A stretch of DNA of 64,000 nt from JAKAGZ01 sp035266865 (GCA_035266865.1 DATFMR010000024.1:1-64000), one strand, 5' to 3'. Positions 53,455 to 62,959 are shown, numbered from the stretch's first letter. Numbers and translations: made by a program. The notes: a model not told the origin generated them from the letters alone.

Positions 53455-53514
53455 TGCAGATAGAACATAATTCAGGATTAATAAATTACAATCTAATTTA
53501 AATAAATTAATTAA

Positions 53515-54525
53515 TCAGTTGTATTGATTTTCCGGCATTGATGGGAAAGGTGCATAATCCCAACCATGAAATATGCCATTTTCAAATAATTTCTGGCCGC
53601 GATAGGCTATCATCGCAGCGTTATCACCACAGAATTCAATTTTAGGGATTATTATTTTTTTATTAAAATGATTAGCTAATTCAATTAAGGAATTCCTGAT
53701 AAAACCATTCGCAGCTACACCACCTACAAGTGAAATAGATTTAACTTCAAAAGTTTTTAATGCTTTTTCAGAGTTTCTTATAAGAGCTTTCGCTACTGCT
53801 TTCTGAAATGAATATGCAATCTTATTTTTATCAATTTCAGGAATTAAACCATCATTAAAGTTTTTCTGAATAAACCTCAGCACAGAAGTTTTCAATCCAC
53901 TGAATGAAAAATTAAAAGGATCTTTTAAATCGGCTACAGGAAAATTGATCTCAGAATTTTCTCCATTTTCTGAAGCTTTTTGTATTTTCGGTCCACCTGG
54001 ATAACCGAAACCCAGCATCTTTGCAACTTTATCAAACGCTTCTCCAGCCGCATCGTCCACAGTCGATCCTAATTTCCTTATTTCAGTATGGCTTTTAACC
54101 AATAAAAGAAGCGTGTGCCCACCTGATACTACAAGGGCCAGGTAAGGAAATTCTGGCTTCTCCTCCATTAAAAATCCTGAATAGATGTGTCCTTCAATAT
54201 GGTTTACAGCAATAAAAGACTTATTTAAGGAATAAGCTAACCCCTTTCCGAATGTCAATCCCACCAGCAGGGCACCAATTAAACCAGGTCCCGCCGTAGC
54301 TGTTACCAAATCAATCTCTTCTTTTGAAAGTGATGCTTTGTCAAGAGCATCTCTTATCAAAGGTGTTACAATTTGTAAATGTGCCCGGCTCGAAAGTTCG
54401 GGAACAACTCCACCATATTTTTTATGAAAATCCTGCGAGGAGATCAAATTGGCTTTCAACTCATTATTGCAAATAACTGCTACAGAAGTTTCATCACAAG
54501 AACTTTCAATTCCTAAAACATTCAT
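53515..54525 (-). CDS. tsaD: tRNA threonylcarbamoyladenosine transferase subunit TsaD
   Basis: 336 residues. LGIESSCDETSVAVI at the start, the metal-binding HIEGHIYSGF, VVSGGHTLLLLVKSH and FCGDNAAMIAYRG are the Kae1/TsaD signatures. Together with TsaB and TsaE it adds threonylcarbamoyl to A37 of ANN-reading tRNAs. Its ATG overlaps the stop of the proline dehydrogenase gene by one base. Confidence 0.97.
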   Translation of the reverse strand: MNVLGIESSCDETSVAVICNNELKANLISSQDFHKKYGGVVPELSSRAHLQIVTPLIRDALDKASLSKEEIDLVTATAGPGLIGALLVGLTFGKGLAYSLNKSFIAVNHIEGHIYSGFLMEEKPEFPYLALVVSGGHTLLLLVKSHTEIRKLGSTVDDAAGEAFDKVAKMLGFGYPGGPKIQKASENGENSEINFPVADLKDPFNFSFSGLKTSVLRFIQKNFNDGLIPEIDKNKIAYSFQKAVAKALIRNSEKALKTFEVKSISLVGGVAANGFIRNSLIELANHFNKKIIIPKIEFCGDNAAMIAYRGQKLFENGIFHGWDYAPFPSMPENQYN

Positions 54526-55427
54526 TACTTAAACGAAAATAAATTTTTAAATACGTGCCCGGCAATAGACGGATTTTCCTTTAACCTTCTAACTGAATAT
54601 TTGTACCAATGTTCTCCAAACGGGATGTAAATTCTGATTTTAAATCCATCTGCATTTATTTTATCTCTCAGATCTTCTCTTACTCCAAGCAGCATTTGAA
54701 ATTCAAATTTATCTTTAGATACTTTTAATTCTTCTATTAATTTCATAGCCCCTTTTATTAAATATTCGTCATGAGTTGCAATACCCACATAGTTCCCACC
54801 TTTCAGCATTATTTCCAATATTTTTAAATAATTATCACGAATTACCTGTTTATCTTTATAAGCAATTGACTGTGATTCAATATAAATACCTTTACATAAT
54901 CTGTAATTGGTATTTAATTTATTTAATAATACTACATCATCATAAGTCCTTTTCAAATATGACTGGACTACGATGCCAACATTTTCGAAATTTGATAATA
55001 ATTTTTTGTATAAATTTATAGTTGGATCAGTATAAGGAGAGTCTTCCATATCAAGCCTTACAAAATTGCCAATTTTTTCAGCTTTCTCAACAATTTCTTT
55101 TGCCTGATCGAAAGCAAATTCCGTATCAAGATTTAATCCTAGTTGGGTAGGTTTTAAAGATAAATTTGCTTTCAGTTTATTCTCATCAATTGCCTCAAGT
55201 ACCTTGAGACATTCATTCTTGGCTTCAATAGCTTCATCTTTATTTTGGATAGCTTCACCAAGGACATCTATTGTGCCATAAATTCCTTTGGCATTTAATT
55301 GATTTACTAAATTTACAGCATCGTCCAGTGTACGGCCAGCAATATATTTTTTCGAAAATATCCAGACCAATGATCTGGGCATCATTTGAACAATTGCAAC
55401 TATTATTTTATTTAGAATATTCAACAT
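54525..55427 (-). CDS. proline dehydrogenase family protein
   Basis: 300 residues in the PutA/PRODH barrel. KANLSLKPTQLGLNLD, FVRLDMEDSPYTD, VVQSYLKRTYDD, RLCKGIYIES, YVGIATHDE, FQMLLGVRE and IYIPFGEHWYKYSVRRLKE are the FAD/proline-binding blocks. It oxidises proline to pyrroline-5-carboxylate and gives electrons to quinone. It is monofunctional, without the pyrroline-5-carboxylate dehydrogenase domain. Confidence 0.93.
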   Translation of the reverse strand: MLNILNKIIVAIVQMMPRSLVWIFSKKYIAGRTLDDAVNLVNQLNAKGIYGTIDVLGEAIQNKDEAIEAKNECLKVLEAIDENKLKANLSLKPTQLGLNLDTEFAFDQAKEIVEKAEKIGNFVRLDMEDSPYTDPTINLYKKLLSNFENVGIVVQSYLKRTYDDVVLLNKLNTNYRLCKGIYIESQSIAYKDKQVIRDNYLKILEIMLKGGNYVGIATHDEYLIKGAMKLIEELKVSKDKFEFQMLLGVREDLRDKINADGFKIRIYIPFGEHWYKYSVRRLKENPSIAGHVFKNLFSFK

Positions 55428-55713
55428 ATCACCTTAATTTTGACTTCCAAATTTAGTCTTGTTATAAAACTAAATCAATAAAATAGAGACACTACACAAA
55501 ATGGACGATTACATTTTAGTATGTTGAAATAGATTTTTTAATTAGCTGCTGCTCTGCTTGAGAAATTTTATTCAGATTATTGCAATGCAGAACAAACATT
55601 CAAAAAGAATAAATGAGTTGGCAAATTTTTTAAATAAAATAATTTTTGGAAAACTTTTTATTAATCTTGTCCGATAATTTAGAAGTGATAATTACATTAT
55701 CATTCGTTCTATT

Positions 55714-56322
55714 TTAAGGGTTAATTTTACCGGCAATCATCATTAAAAGTAGTTCTGCTTTTTGTTTAAGGTCAGTTAAAGTAGAATCATTATCAAAAAT
55801 GAAATCTGCTCTTTTCTTTTTTTCAGCTTCGGGTATCTGAAATCCATTTCGTTTATCAAATTCCAGTCCAGTCATTTTATCAGCTTTGATTTTCCTGTTT
55901 TTTCTGTTATCCTCTTTAGAACAAATCAAGACAACATAATCAAACATATCTTCCATATTGGCTTCATAAATTAAAGCAGCCTCAACAAAAATTATTTTAT
56001 TATTAGAATTTTCATTAAATATTTTTTCTAATTTTTTAAAAACTAAAGGATGAATTATAGAATTTATCTCTAGAAGTTTTTTATTATTAGAGAAGACTTT
56101 TTCTGAAAGAAAAACTTTGTTCGGTTTACCATTTTTATAGGATTCTGAACCAAATGATTTAATTATTAGAGTTTTGGCTTTCTCATCATTGGCCAGAATA
56201 TCTTTTGCAAGATCATCCGCTTTAATAACTATGTATCCTCTGGATTCAATAAAGTCACAAAAAGTCGATTTCCCTGAACCAATATTTCCTGTTACTGCAA
56301 TTCTTAAAGCACTGTTTTTCAT
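55714..56322 (-). CDS. coaE: dephospho-CoA kinase
   Basis: 202 residues with the P-loop TGNIGSGKSTFC, then IKADDLAKDIL and INSIIHPLVFKKLEKIF, typical of CoaE. It phosphorylates dephospho-CoA in the last step of CoA synthesis. It lies downstream of rny, after a hairpin. The 286 bases beyond its end, to the proline dehydrogenase start, hold no gene I can see. Confidence 0.94.
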   Translation of the reverse strand: MKNSALRIAVTGNIGSGKSTFCDFIESRGYIVIKADDLAKDILANDEKAKTLIIKSFGSESYKNGKPNKVFLSEKVFSNNKKLLEINSIIHPLVFKKLEKIFNENSNNKIIFVEAALIYEANMEDMFDYVVLICSKEDNRKNRKIKADKMTGLEFDKRNGFQIPEAEKKKRADFIFDNDSTLTDLKQKAELLLMMIAGKINP

Positions 56323-56347
56323 AAATTGATTTTGGGCAAAATTAATT

Positions 56348-56365
56348 GCGGGAAAATTCTCCCGC
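56348..56365 (-). terminator. hairpin between rny and coaE
   Basis: GCGGGA (56348-56353) and TCCCGC (56360-56365) form a perfect six-pair stem with a six-base loop, directly after the rny stop on the minus strand. The T tract beyond is weak, so it may be a partial terminator. Confidence 0.55.
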
Positions 56366-56370
56366 CAAAA

Positions 56371-57945
56371 TTATCTTGCATAACTTATTTTTCTAACTTC
56401 CCGGATAACCGTAACTTTAATTTGTCCCGGGTATTCCATTTCTTCTTCAATTTTTGCAGCAATATCGTGTGATAATTTATCGGCTACAACGTCATCAATT
56501 TTATCATGCTCAACCACAACTCTTATTTCTCTTCCTGCCTGAATCGCATAGGTTTTGGCAACACCTTCAAAAGATTTTGCAAGAGCCTCAAGAGTTTCCA
56601 AACGTTTAACATAACCCTCCAAAGGTTCTCGCCTTGCTCCAGGCCTTGCACCACTTATTGCGTCCGCAGCCTGTACAAGTGGGGCTATAGGATGTTCCAT
56701 TTCAATATCTTCGTGATGTGAACCTATTGCATTTGCTACAATTGGATGTTCTTTGAATTTCTTTGCAAGGTCATAGCCTAAAAGTGCATGCGGACCTTCA
56801 ATGCTTTTATCAACTGTTTTGCCAACATCGTGTAGCAAACCTGCCCGCTTTGCCATCGTCACATCAAGCCCTACTTCAGCAGCCATTATTCCTGTAAGAT
56901 AAGCTACTTCAATGCTATGTTGCATTAGGTTCTGACCGTAGCTTGAACGATATCTCATTTTGCCAACGTGCCTGATTAATTCAGAATGCATATTGTGAAG
57001 TCCGAGTTGAAGAATAACATTTTCACCTTCTCTAAGCATCTCTTCATCAAGTTCTTGCTTTACTTTTTCAACAACTTCTTCAATTCTGGCAGGATGGATT
57101 CTTCCGTCAGAAATTAATCTTTCGAGTGAAACTCTTGCTACTTCTCTTCTGAATTGATCGAATGAAGAAAGGATAACTGCTTCGGGTGTGTCGTCTACAA
57201 TTACATCAACGCCGGTTGCCGCCTCAAAAGAGCGAATATTCCTACCTTCTTTTCCAATAATTCTACCTTTCATATCATCATTCTGAATCTGAACTACAGA
57301 AACAGTAGTTTCTATTGAATGGTCTGCAGCAGTTCTCTGAATAGCTTGGACAATGACCTTCTGAGCTTCTCTTTTTGCATCAGCTTTTGCCTGATCGTGA
57401 ATTTCTTTAACAGTTACTGCAGCATCTATCTTAGCCTGGTGCGTAACATTTTCTATCAACATTTTCTTTGCGTCTTCTGCAGTTAAACCTGATATTTTTT
57501 CAAGCTTTTGGTTTGTTTCATTTTCAAGCTTGTTTACTTCCTGCATCCTGATATCAAGATTTTTCTTAAGTTCGCTTAATTCTTTATCAGTATCCTTAAT
57601 TTCTTTTTCTTTTTTGATAACCAAATCAAACTTTTTTTCAATATTTTCTTCTCTGATACTAAGCTGCTTTTCAAGATTGCTGATTTTTTGTCGTTTCTGA
57701 TTTATTTCATTATCAAAGTCAACTTTTTTCTTGTACCATTCGTCTTTAACTTCTAAAAGTTTTTCTCTTTTGATATTATTAGATTCTTTTTGTGCATCTT
57801 CTATAATTTGTTTTGCTTTTTCCTCGGCAGAAAGCAGACTCTTTTTTCCAATTTTACTATTAAACTTCCATCCTAAATAGAAGAACAAAACAACCAAGAC
57901 TACTGCCATCGGTATTAGAATCAATATGTCCAAAGATACCGGCAT
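56371..57945 (-). CDS. rny: ribonuclease Y
   Basis: 524 residues, normal size. A membrane anchor (about 5-25) is followed by a long coiled coil to about 200, a KH RNA-binding domain (MKGRIIGKEGRNIRSFEAAT) and an HD domain (AKRAGLLHDVGKTVD). It is an endoribonuclease that starts mRNA decay at the membrane. It follows the 6S RNA region on the same strand and has its own ribosome site (TTGGAGG). Confidence 0.96.
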   Translation of the reverse strand: MPVSLDILILIPMAVVLVVLFFYLGWKFNSKIGKKSLLSAEEKAKQIIEDAQKESNNIKREKLLEVKDEWYKKKVDFDNEINQKRQKISNLEKQLSIREENIEKKFDLVIKKEKEIKDTDKELSELKKNLDIRMQEVNKLENETNQKLEKISGLTAEDAKKMLIENVTHQAKIDAAVTVKEIHDQAKADAKREAQKVIVQAIQRTAADHSIETTVSVVQIQNDDMKGRIIGKEGRNIRSFEAATGVDVIVDDTPEAVILSSFDQFRREVARVSLERLISDGRIHPARIEEVVEKVKQELDEEMLREGENVILQLGLHNMHSELIRHVGKMRYRSSYGQNLMQHSIEVAYLTGIMAAEVGLDVTMAKRAGLLHDVGKTVDKSIEGPHALLGYDLAKKFKEHPIVANAIGSHHEDIEMEHPIAPLVQAADAISGARPGARREPLEGYVKRLETLEALAKSFEGVAKTYAIQAGREIRVVVEHDKIDDVVADKLSHDIAAKIEEEMEYPGQIKVTVIREVRKISYAR

Positions 57946-57977
57946 TTTTCCTCCAAGTGTAGGTATAATTATAAAAA

Positions 57978-58210
57978 TATAGCCGCCGCAGCCAGTCCGG
58001 TGATTCTAGAAAAACGTCAAATCAGCCACATAAGTGGGAATCAGCCCGAACGCTTTTTGCTTCCACTGTTCCGGCCTGCCTGCCGTAAGGCAGGTAAAAC
58101 CAAAATCCCCGGCATGCGGGTTGAGGCCTGCAATCGACGCCGTAAGTCCAACTCCCGGTTGCTTAAAAGTTAGTTTTTCATATTTATGCGGACTGACAGT
58201 GCGGCAAAAT
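57978..58210 (-). ncRNA. ssrS: probable 6S RNA
   Basis: About 230 non-coding, GC-rich bases between zapA and rny. On the minus strand the ends pair as GCCGC...GCGGC and CAGTCC...GGACTG, flanked by A/T pairing, so the whole transcript closes into one long rod with internal loops. This shape, size and position after zapA are those of 6S RNA, which binds sigma-70 RNA polymerase in stationary phase. I have not run a covariance model; the ends are approximate by about ten bases. Confidence 0.7.
58075..58094. repeat. GC-rich palindrome inside the 6S RNA
   Basis: CCTGCC (58079-58084) and GGCAGG (58089-58094) pair around GTAA, with a second CCTG just to the left. It forms the tip of one side stem in the folded RNA and looks like the palindrome at 58550-58564. 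Confidence 0.55.
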
Positions 58211-58507
58211 TTAAGATGGGTCTAACATTTCCGGTTCGTTCAGCAGAAGCTTAATTCTTTTTACTTTATCAGTAGCCTGTATAACAAATTCTCTATTCTT
58301 ATTTTTTTCAATAAATAAATCATAAGCAATATTTAAACAAGCAATAATAGCTATAGTCTGTGCTGGTTGATCTGGAAGTTCTTCTTTAGTCTCTTCCATT
58401 ACCTTATTTACATATATAGCAAGTTCTTTTGCAATATCTTCATTTTCTACTAATAAAGAATATTCTTTATCGAATATTTTAATTTTTAGCTTCTTTTTGT
58501 CCGTCAT
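58211..58507 (-). CDS. zapA: cell division protein ZapA
   Basis: 98 residues starting KLKIKIFDKEYSLLVENEDI, with NKVMEETKEELPDQPAQTIA and a C-terminal helix. This is the ZapA size and pattern. It bundles FtsZ at the division ring. The coiled-coil gene upstream may be its partner. Its end lies at the start of the 6S RNA region. Confidence 0.88.
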   Translation of the reverse strand: MTDKKKLKIKIFDKEYSLLVENEDIAKELAIYVNKVMEETKEELPDQPAQTIAIIACLNIAYDLFIEKNKNREFVIQATDKVKRIKLLLNEPEMLDPS

Positions 58508-58544
58508 TTATGTCTTACCCATCAATAACAATTTAATTAAGAAC

Positions 58545-58868
58545 TTAAACCTGCCTGTCGGCAGTTAAATGATAATCAATCCTGGAAATTAAATTTTGCA
58601 ACTTAATTTTTAGAGTTTCCGTCTCCTTTGTGTTTAATAAATTAAATAACTTCCCCTCTTCCTCTGTGTTCGCTTTTTCCAAATCAAGCTCTAAATTTAC
58701 AATCTTCTGAGAAAGTGCAGTAATTTCTTTTTTAGCCCTTGCAGCAAAATCCTCAAGCTCAATGTTATGAGCCATGAGATCTTTACATTTATTCGCTAAC
58801 ACCGCTGCCTGTGTTTCAATTGAATTAAGATCATTAAGAAGCATCTCGTATTTATTTGATTCAGGCAA
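58545..58868 (-). CDS. small coiled-coil protein, unknown
   Basis: 107 residues, helical and heptad-like throughout (LLNDLNSIETQAAVLANKCK and SQKIVNLELDLEKANTEEEG). It lies between pheT and zapA, where related genomes often carry a small coiled-coil gene, so a ZapB-like division role is possible but not shown. The last six residues (TADRQV) are encoded by a GC-rich palindrome at 58550-58564, which seems to have replaced or extended the original end. Confidence 0.75.
   Translation of the reverse strand: MPESNKYEMLLNDLNSIETQAAVLANKCKDLMAHNIELEDFAARAKKEITALSQKIVNLELDLEKANTEEEGKLFNLLNTKETETLKIKLQNLISRIDYHLTADRQV
58550..58564. repeat. GC-rich palindrome at the end of the coiled-coil gene
   Basis: CTGCC (58551-58555) and GGCAG (58560-58564) pair around TGTC. 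It is inside the reading frame and supplies its last codons. It resembles the palindrome at 58075-58094. Confidence 0.55.
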
Positions 58869-58869
58869 T

Positions 58870-61275
58870 TTAATTACCTCTTAATTTTGCATCAAAATTT
58901 TTAATTATTACAGATATCAACCTGCTAAATTCTTTTTCAACTTCCTCTTCGGTAAGAGTTCTTTCATCAGAATAATATTCTAAAGTAAAAGCCATACTTT
59001 TTTTATTATTTCCAAGAGTATCACTTTCAAAGAGATCAAAAATTTCTACTGATCTCAATAATTCAGAACCTTCTTTTTTAATATATTTTTGAACCTCATC
59101 GAAAGCAATAGATTTATCAAAAATAAAAGCAAAATCCCTAATAACTTTCGGAAATTTTAACGGCTCTGAGAACATCCTGTCTTTTATTTTAATTTTACTG
59201 AATTCATCCAGATCAATTTCAAAACAAAAAACATCCTGTTGAATATCAAATTGTTTAAGAACTTCTTTTGCTACTCTGCCACCTTTCCCGATTTGTTTAT
59301 TGCCCAGATTTTTAGTGAAATACAAATCAAAGAAACTATTCTTACCGTGATAATATGAATCATTTAAAACATTGTCAAGTAAAATCTTACGCTCAAAACT
59401 TTTAAGTAATCCTTTCAGTGTAAATAAATCCGATTCTACCTGCTCCCTGTTCCATTTTTTTTCAAAGATATTACCTGTTACTACAAAAATAAGCTTCTGA
59501 GTTTCTTCAAAATCTTCAAAGCTTTTTATTTCATTTTTACCTGATTTATTGAATATTTTTCCAATTTCGAACAGAAAAAGATTTTTTTCACCGTATTTAA
59601 TATTATTAGAAACAACGCTTAAAGCACCCGGCAAAAGTGAAGTGCGCAAATATTCCATATCAAGGCTAAGTGGATTCATCAATTTAACCGGGATTCCCGT
59701 TAACATAGAATATGATTCACTTTGCAAAGGGTTATTTATCATTTCATAAAATCCAAGTGAATTTGCGGCAAACCTAATTTTATCAGCTAAAGAACTTTCA
59801 TCAGTTTTTTCGCCAAGTGAAATAGAAACCTTTGAAACAGTAGGAATATTGTCGTATCCATATATTCGGGCTATTTCTTCAATCAAATCAATTTCTCTTT
59901 CAATATCAGGGCGAAAAGTAGGCACTGTGAGTTTAATTGATTCTTTCAATTCAGCGTCAACTTTAAACCCAAGTTTTTTCAATATAGATTTTACAGAAGC
60001 TTTCGGAATTGAATATCCTAATATTCTTTCAATCTGATTAAATCTTAATTTGAGTTTTAAATTTTTTATTTTATTTGGATATTCATCAATTGCGCCAGCC
60101 AGCAATTCTCCACCAGCAAGTTCAAGAATTAATTGTGCTGCTCTTTCTGCAGCGAAAACTGTATTTCCCGGATCGGTTCCCCTTTCAAACCTGTAAGAAG
60201 CATCTGTACTCAGAGTTAAAGCTTTAGCCGTTTTTCTTATACTGGAAGGATTAAAATAAGCACTTTCAATTAATATGTTTTTTGTTGTTTCTGTAATTTC
60301 GGAATTTTCTCCACCCATTACGCCTGCAACTGCAACAGGTTTTTCGCCATCACAGATCATCAGGCTTCCTTCGGGCATTTTTCTTTCTTTTGAATCCAGC
60401 GTAGTAAATTTTGATTCAGAGGTAGTACTTTTTATAATAATTTCTTGTTTAGCTAGATTATCAAGATCAAAAGCATGCAAAGGCTGTCCGCATTCATGCA
60501 TCACATAATTTGTAATATCAACAATATTGTTCCTGGGGCGCAAACCAATTTTTACCAATCTCTGCTTCAGCCATTCAGGTGATTCTTTAATATTAATATT
60601 CTTTATTATTCTTGATGAATACCTTGGACAATTTTCAGAATCTTCAATTTTAATTGTAGCTGCACTTTTAGATTTTTCTTTTGACTCAACAAGTTTAATT
60701 TTGGGAATATTTAGTTTTAGATTAAAAATTGCAGCGATATCTCTTGCCACACCAATATGTGAAAGAGCATCAGGTCTGTTAGGAGTTATTCCAATTTCAA
60801 AGATTACATCATTTAATCCAAGTGCTTTGGTGATTTTAGTTCCGGCTTTGTATTTATCATCAAGGATTACAATTCCGTCATGATTATCACCAAATTCAAG
60901 TTCATCTTCAGAACAGATCATTCCATTAGATTCTATTCCGCGTATTTTGGCTTTCCCAATTTTAAAACCGCCCTTAGGAATTCTTGTACCAATAGGTGCA
61001 AATATTACTTTTTGACCGGCATCAACATTTGGCGCACCGCAAATAACCTGCAAATCATTTTTGCCGTTAAACACTTTACAGAGTGAGAGTCGGTCAGCAT
61101 TGGGATGTTTCTTTTTTTCTTTTACACATGCAACAATAAATCCATTATAGATTTCATTCTCATCGTAATAATCTTCAACTTCCAAACCTGCAAATGTAAG
61201 TTTGGAAATAATTTCCTTGTTCGAAATACCTTTTAGATCTACGTAGTCCTTTAACCAATTAAGTGAAACTTTCAA
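58870..61275 (-). CDS. pheT: phenylalanyl-tRNA synthetase beta chain
   Basis: 801 residues, normal length. The N-terminal tRNA-binding (EMAP-like) domain (HPNADRLSLCKVFNG and VICGAPNV), B3/B4 editing domain, B5 domain (RFNQIERILGYSIP) and C-terminal FDX-ACB anticodon domain are all readable in order. With PheS it charges tRNA-Phe. It follows pheS by 15 bases. Confidence 0.97.
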   Translation of the reverse strand: MKVSLNWLKDYVDLKGISNKEIISKLTFAGLEVEDYYDENEIYNGFIVACVKEKKKHPNADRLSLCKVFNGKNDLQVICGAPNVDAGQKVIFAPIGTRIPKGGFKIGKAKIRGIESNGMICSEDELEFGDNHDGIVILDDKYKAGTKITKALGLNDVIFEIGITPNRPDALSHIGVARDIAAIFNLKLNIPKIKLVESKEKSKSAATIKIEDSENCPRYSSRIIKNINIKESPEWLKQRLVKIGLRPRNNIVDITNYVMHECGQPLHAFDLDNLAKQEIIIKSTTSESKFTTLDSKERKMPEGSLMICDGEKPVAVAGVMGGENSEITETTKNILIESAYFNPSSIRKTAKALTLSTDASYRFERGTDPGNTVFAAERAAQLILELAGGELLAGAIDEYPNKIKNLKLKLRFNQIERILGYSIPKASVKSILKKLGFKVDAELKESIKLTVPTFRPDIEREIDLIEEIARIYGYDNIPTVSKVSISLGEKTDESSLADKIRFAANSLGFYEMINNPLQSESYSMLTGIPVKLMNPLSLDMEYLRTSLLPGALSVVSNNIKYGEKNLFLFEIGKIFNKSGKNEIKSFEDFEETQKLIFVVTGNIFEKKWNREQVESDLFTLKGLLKSFERKILLDNVLNDSYYHGKNSFFDLYFTKNLGNKQIGKGGRVAKEVLKQFDIQQDVFCFEIDLDEFSKIKIKDRMFSEPLKFPKVIRDFAFIFDKSIAFDEVQKYIKKEGSELLRSVEIFDLFESDTLGNNKKSMAFTLEYYSDERTLTEEEVEKEFSRLISVIIKNFDAKLRGN

Positions 61276-61290
61276 TTTACTTTCTCCGGA

Positions 61291-62304
61291 TCAAAACTGT
61301 TTAAGAAATCTAAAATCATTTTCAAAAAATACACGAATATCATCAATTCCGTATTTAAGCATCGCAGTTCTTTCTATTCCCATACCGAACGCATACCCTG
61401 TGTATTTTTCAGGATCATAACCAACAGATTTAAATACATTTGGATCAACCATTCCGCATCCGAGAATCTCCAACCAGCCTGTTTGTTTACAAACCTTGCA
61501 GCCGTTTCCATTACATAAGTAACAGGTAATATCCATTTCCGCGCTGGGCTCTGTAAAAGGAAAATAACTTGTTCTGAATCTATATTTTAAATTTTCTCCA
61601 TAGAATTGCCTTGCAAATGAGACAAGAGTACCTTTTAATTCTGCAAAAGTTACATCTTTATCTACGTACAAACCTTCCACCTGGTGAAACATGCAATAAC
61701 TTCTTGAACTTACTGCTTCATTTCTATATACTCTTCCCGGCATAATTGCTCTAACCGGTGGTTTATGTGATTCCATTACTCTTATCTGCACAGGTGATGT
61801 GTGGGTTCTCAGCACAAAATCTTTATTTACAAAAAATGTGTCCTGCATATCCCGCGCAGGATGGTCGGGAGCAAAGTTCAATGCTTCAAAATTATTAAAA
61901 TCCGATTCGAGTTCCGGGCCTTCAAAAACAGAGAATCCAAGTCCCTTAAAAATTGATTTAATCTCATCAAGGGTTTGCGTTAAAATATGCTTGCTCCCAA
62001 TTTGCCTCTCATTTCCGGGTAACGTAATATCAATTTTTTCACCGGATTCTGGTCCACCGGTCTCAAGCTTTTCTTTTAATGAATTATATTCTGTATCCGC
62101 TTTATTTTTTAGTAAGTTAAGTGACTTTCCTAAAAGTGGTTTATCTTCTTTAGAAACATTTTTTAACTCATTAAATAATGAAGAAATAAGACCATTACGG
62201 CTAAAGTATTTTATCCGTAAATCTTCTAATTTCTTTAAATCATCAACGGATTGGATATCCGATTGGAAGCTGTCAGTGATTTGTTTAATTTTTTCGTCAA
62301 GCAT
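61291..62304 (-). CDS. pheS: phenylalanyl-tRNA synthetase alpha chain
   Basis: 337 residues. A helical N-terminus (1-90) is followed by the class-II catalytic core: FNFEALNFAPDHPARDMQDT, HTSPVQIRVM, GRVYRNEAVSSRSYCMFHQV and the C-terminal GMGIERTAMLKYGI. It activates phenylalanine. It is the first subunit gene of the pheST pair, downstream of rplT and a hairpin. Confidence 0.97.
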   Translation of the reverse strand: MLDEKIKQITDSFQSDIQSVDDLKKLEDLRIKYFSRNGLISSLFNELKNVSKEDKPLLGKSLNLLKNKADTEYNSLKEKLETGGPESGEKIDITLPGNERQIGSKHILTQTLDEIKSIFKGLGFSVFEGPELESDFNNFEALNFAPDHPARDMQDTFFVNKDFVLRTHTSPVQIRVMESHKPPVRAIMPGRVYRNEAVSSRSYCMFHQVEGLYVDKDVTFAELKGTLVSFARQFYGENLKYRFRTSYFPFTEPSAEMDITCYLCNGNGCKVCKQTGWLEILGCGMVDPNVFKSVGYDPEKYTGYAFGMGIERTAMLKYGIDDIRVFFENDFRFLKQF

Positions 62305-62331
62305 CAGGGATAATCTTTATATTTAAAAGAA

Positions 62332-62369
62332 TACCCCCTAGGGATATTCTGAATGCTCCGAAGGGGGTA
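62332..62369 (-). terminator. hairpin between rplT and pheS (terminator or attenuator)
   Basis: TACCCCCT (62332-62339) and AGGGGGTA (62362-62369) form a perfect eight-pair stem with a 22-base loop; the minus strand continues ATTCTTTTAAAT. It lies five bases after the rplT stop. It may uncouple ribosomal-protein and pheST expression. Confidence 0.65.
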
Positions 62370-62373
62370 AAAA

Positions 62374-62721
62374 TTAGTTAACTGTAAACTTTACTAATTC
62401 AGCAAATGCGGAAGAATTTTCCATTGCTAAATTTGCAAGTACTTTCCTGTTTATTCCAACTCCTTTTTCATCGAGAGCGTGAATAAGTTTTGAATAAGTC
62501 GTTCCATTCTGACGGGCTGCTGCGTTTATACGAACGATCCAGAGATTTCTGAATGTTCTTTTTTTCAGCTTTCTATCTCTATAAGCATGTACAAGACCTT
62601 TTTCAACGTGATTTTTCGCTACAGTATAAACCTTGCTGCGCGCGCCCCAGTAACCTTTTGCCTGGGCCATTATTTTTTTACGCCTTCTGTGTGACGCTAC
62701 TTTACTTTTTGAACGTGGCAT
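62374..62721 (-). CDS. rplT: 50S ribosomal protein L20
   Basis: 115 residues, usual length. The basic start PRSKSKVASHRRRKKIMAQA, then KGYWGARSKVYTVAKN and LWIVRINAAARQNGTTYSKL are L20 blocks. It is essential for early 50S assembly and in many bacteria represses this operon. It follows rpmI by 18 bases. Confidence 0.98.
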   Translation of the reverse strand: MPRSKSKVASHRRRKKIMAQAKGYWGARSKVYTVAKNHVEKGLVHAYRDRKLKKRTFRNLWIVRINAAARQNGTTYSKLIHALDEKGVGINRKVLANLAMENSSAFAELVKFTVN

Positions 62722-62739
62722 GTTGTTATCCTTTCCTTT

Positions 62740-62931
62740 TTATTGAATCATTATTTTCACACGCTGTTCATCTGCAGCAGTAACCATAGTAGCGTGCCTA
62801 AGGTTTCTTTTACGCTTTGTGGTTTTAGAAGTAAGAATATGACTCCTAAAAGCCTTCTTTCTTTTGATTCCTCCAGAGGCAGTCTTCTTAAAAGACTTTT
62901 TGGCGCCCCTGTTGCTTTTCATTTTTGGCAT
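62740..62931 (-). CDS. rpmI: 50S ribosomal protein L35
   Basis: 63 residues: PKMKSNRGAKKSFKKTASGG, then IKRKKAFRSHILTSKTTKRK and RNLRHATMV, the L35 pattern. It is part of the large subunit. It lies between infC (28 bases) and rplT, in the conserved order. Confidence 0.97.
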   Translation of the reverse strand: MPKMKSNRGAKKSFKKTASGGIKRKKAFRSHILTSKTTKRKRNLRHATMVTAADEQRVKIMIQ

Positions 62932-62959
62932 TTTTTCTTTCCTGTTTATTTATTCTTTT

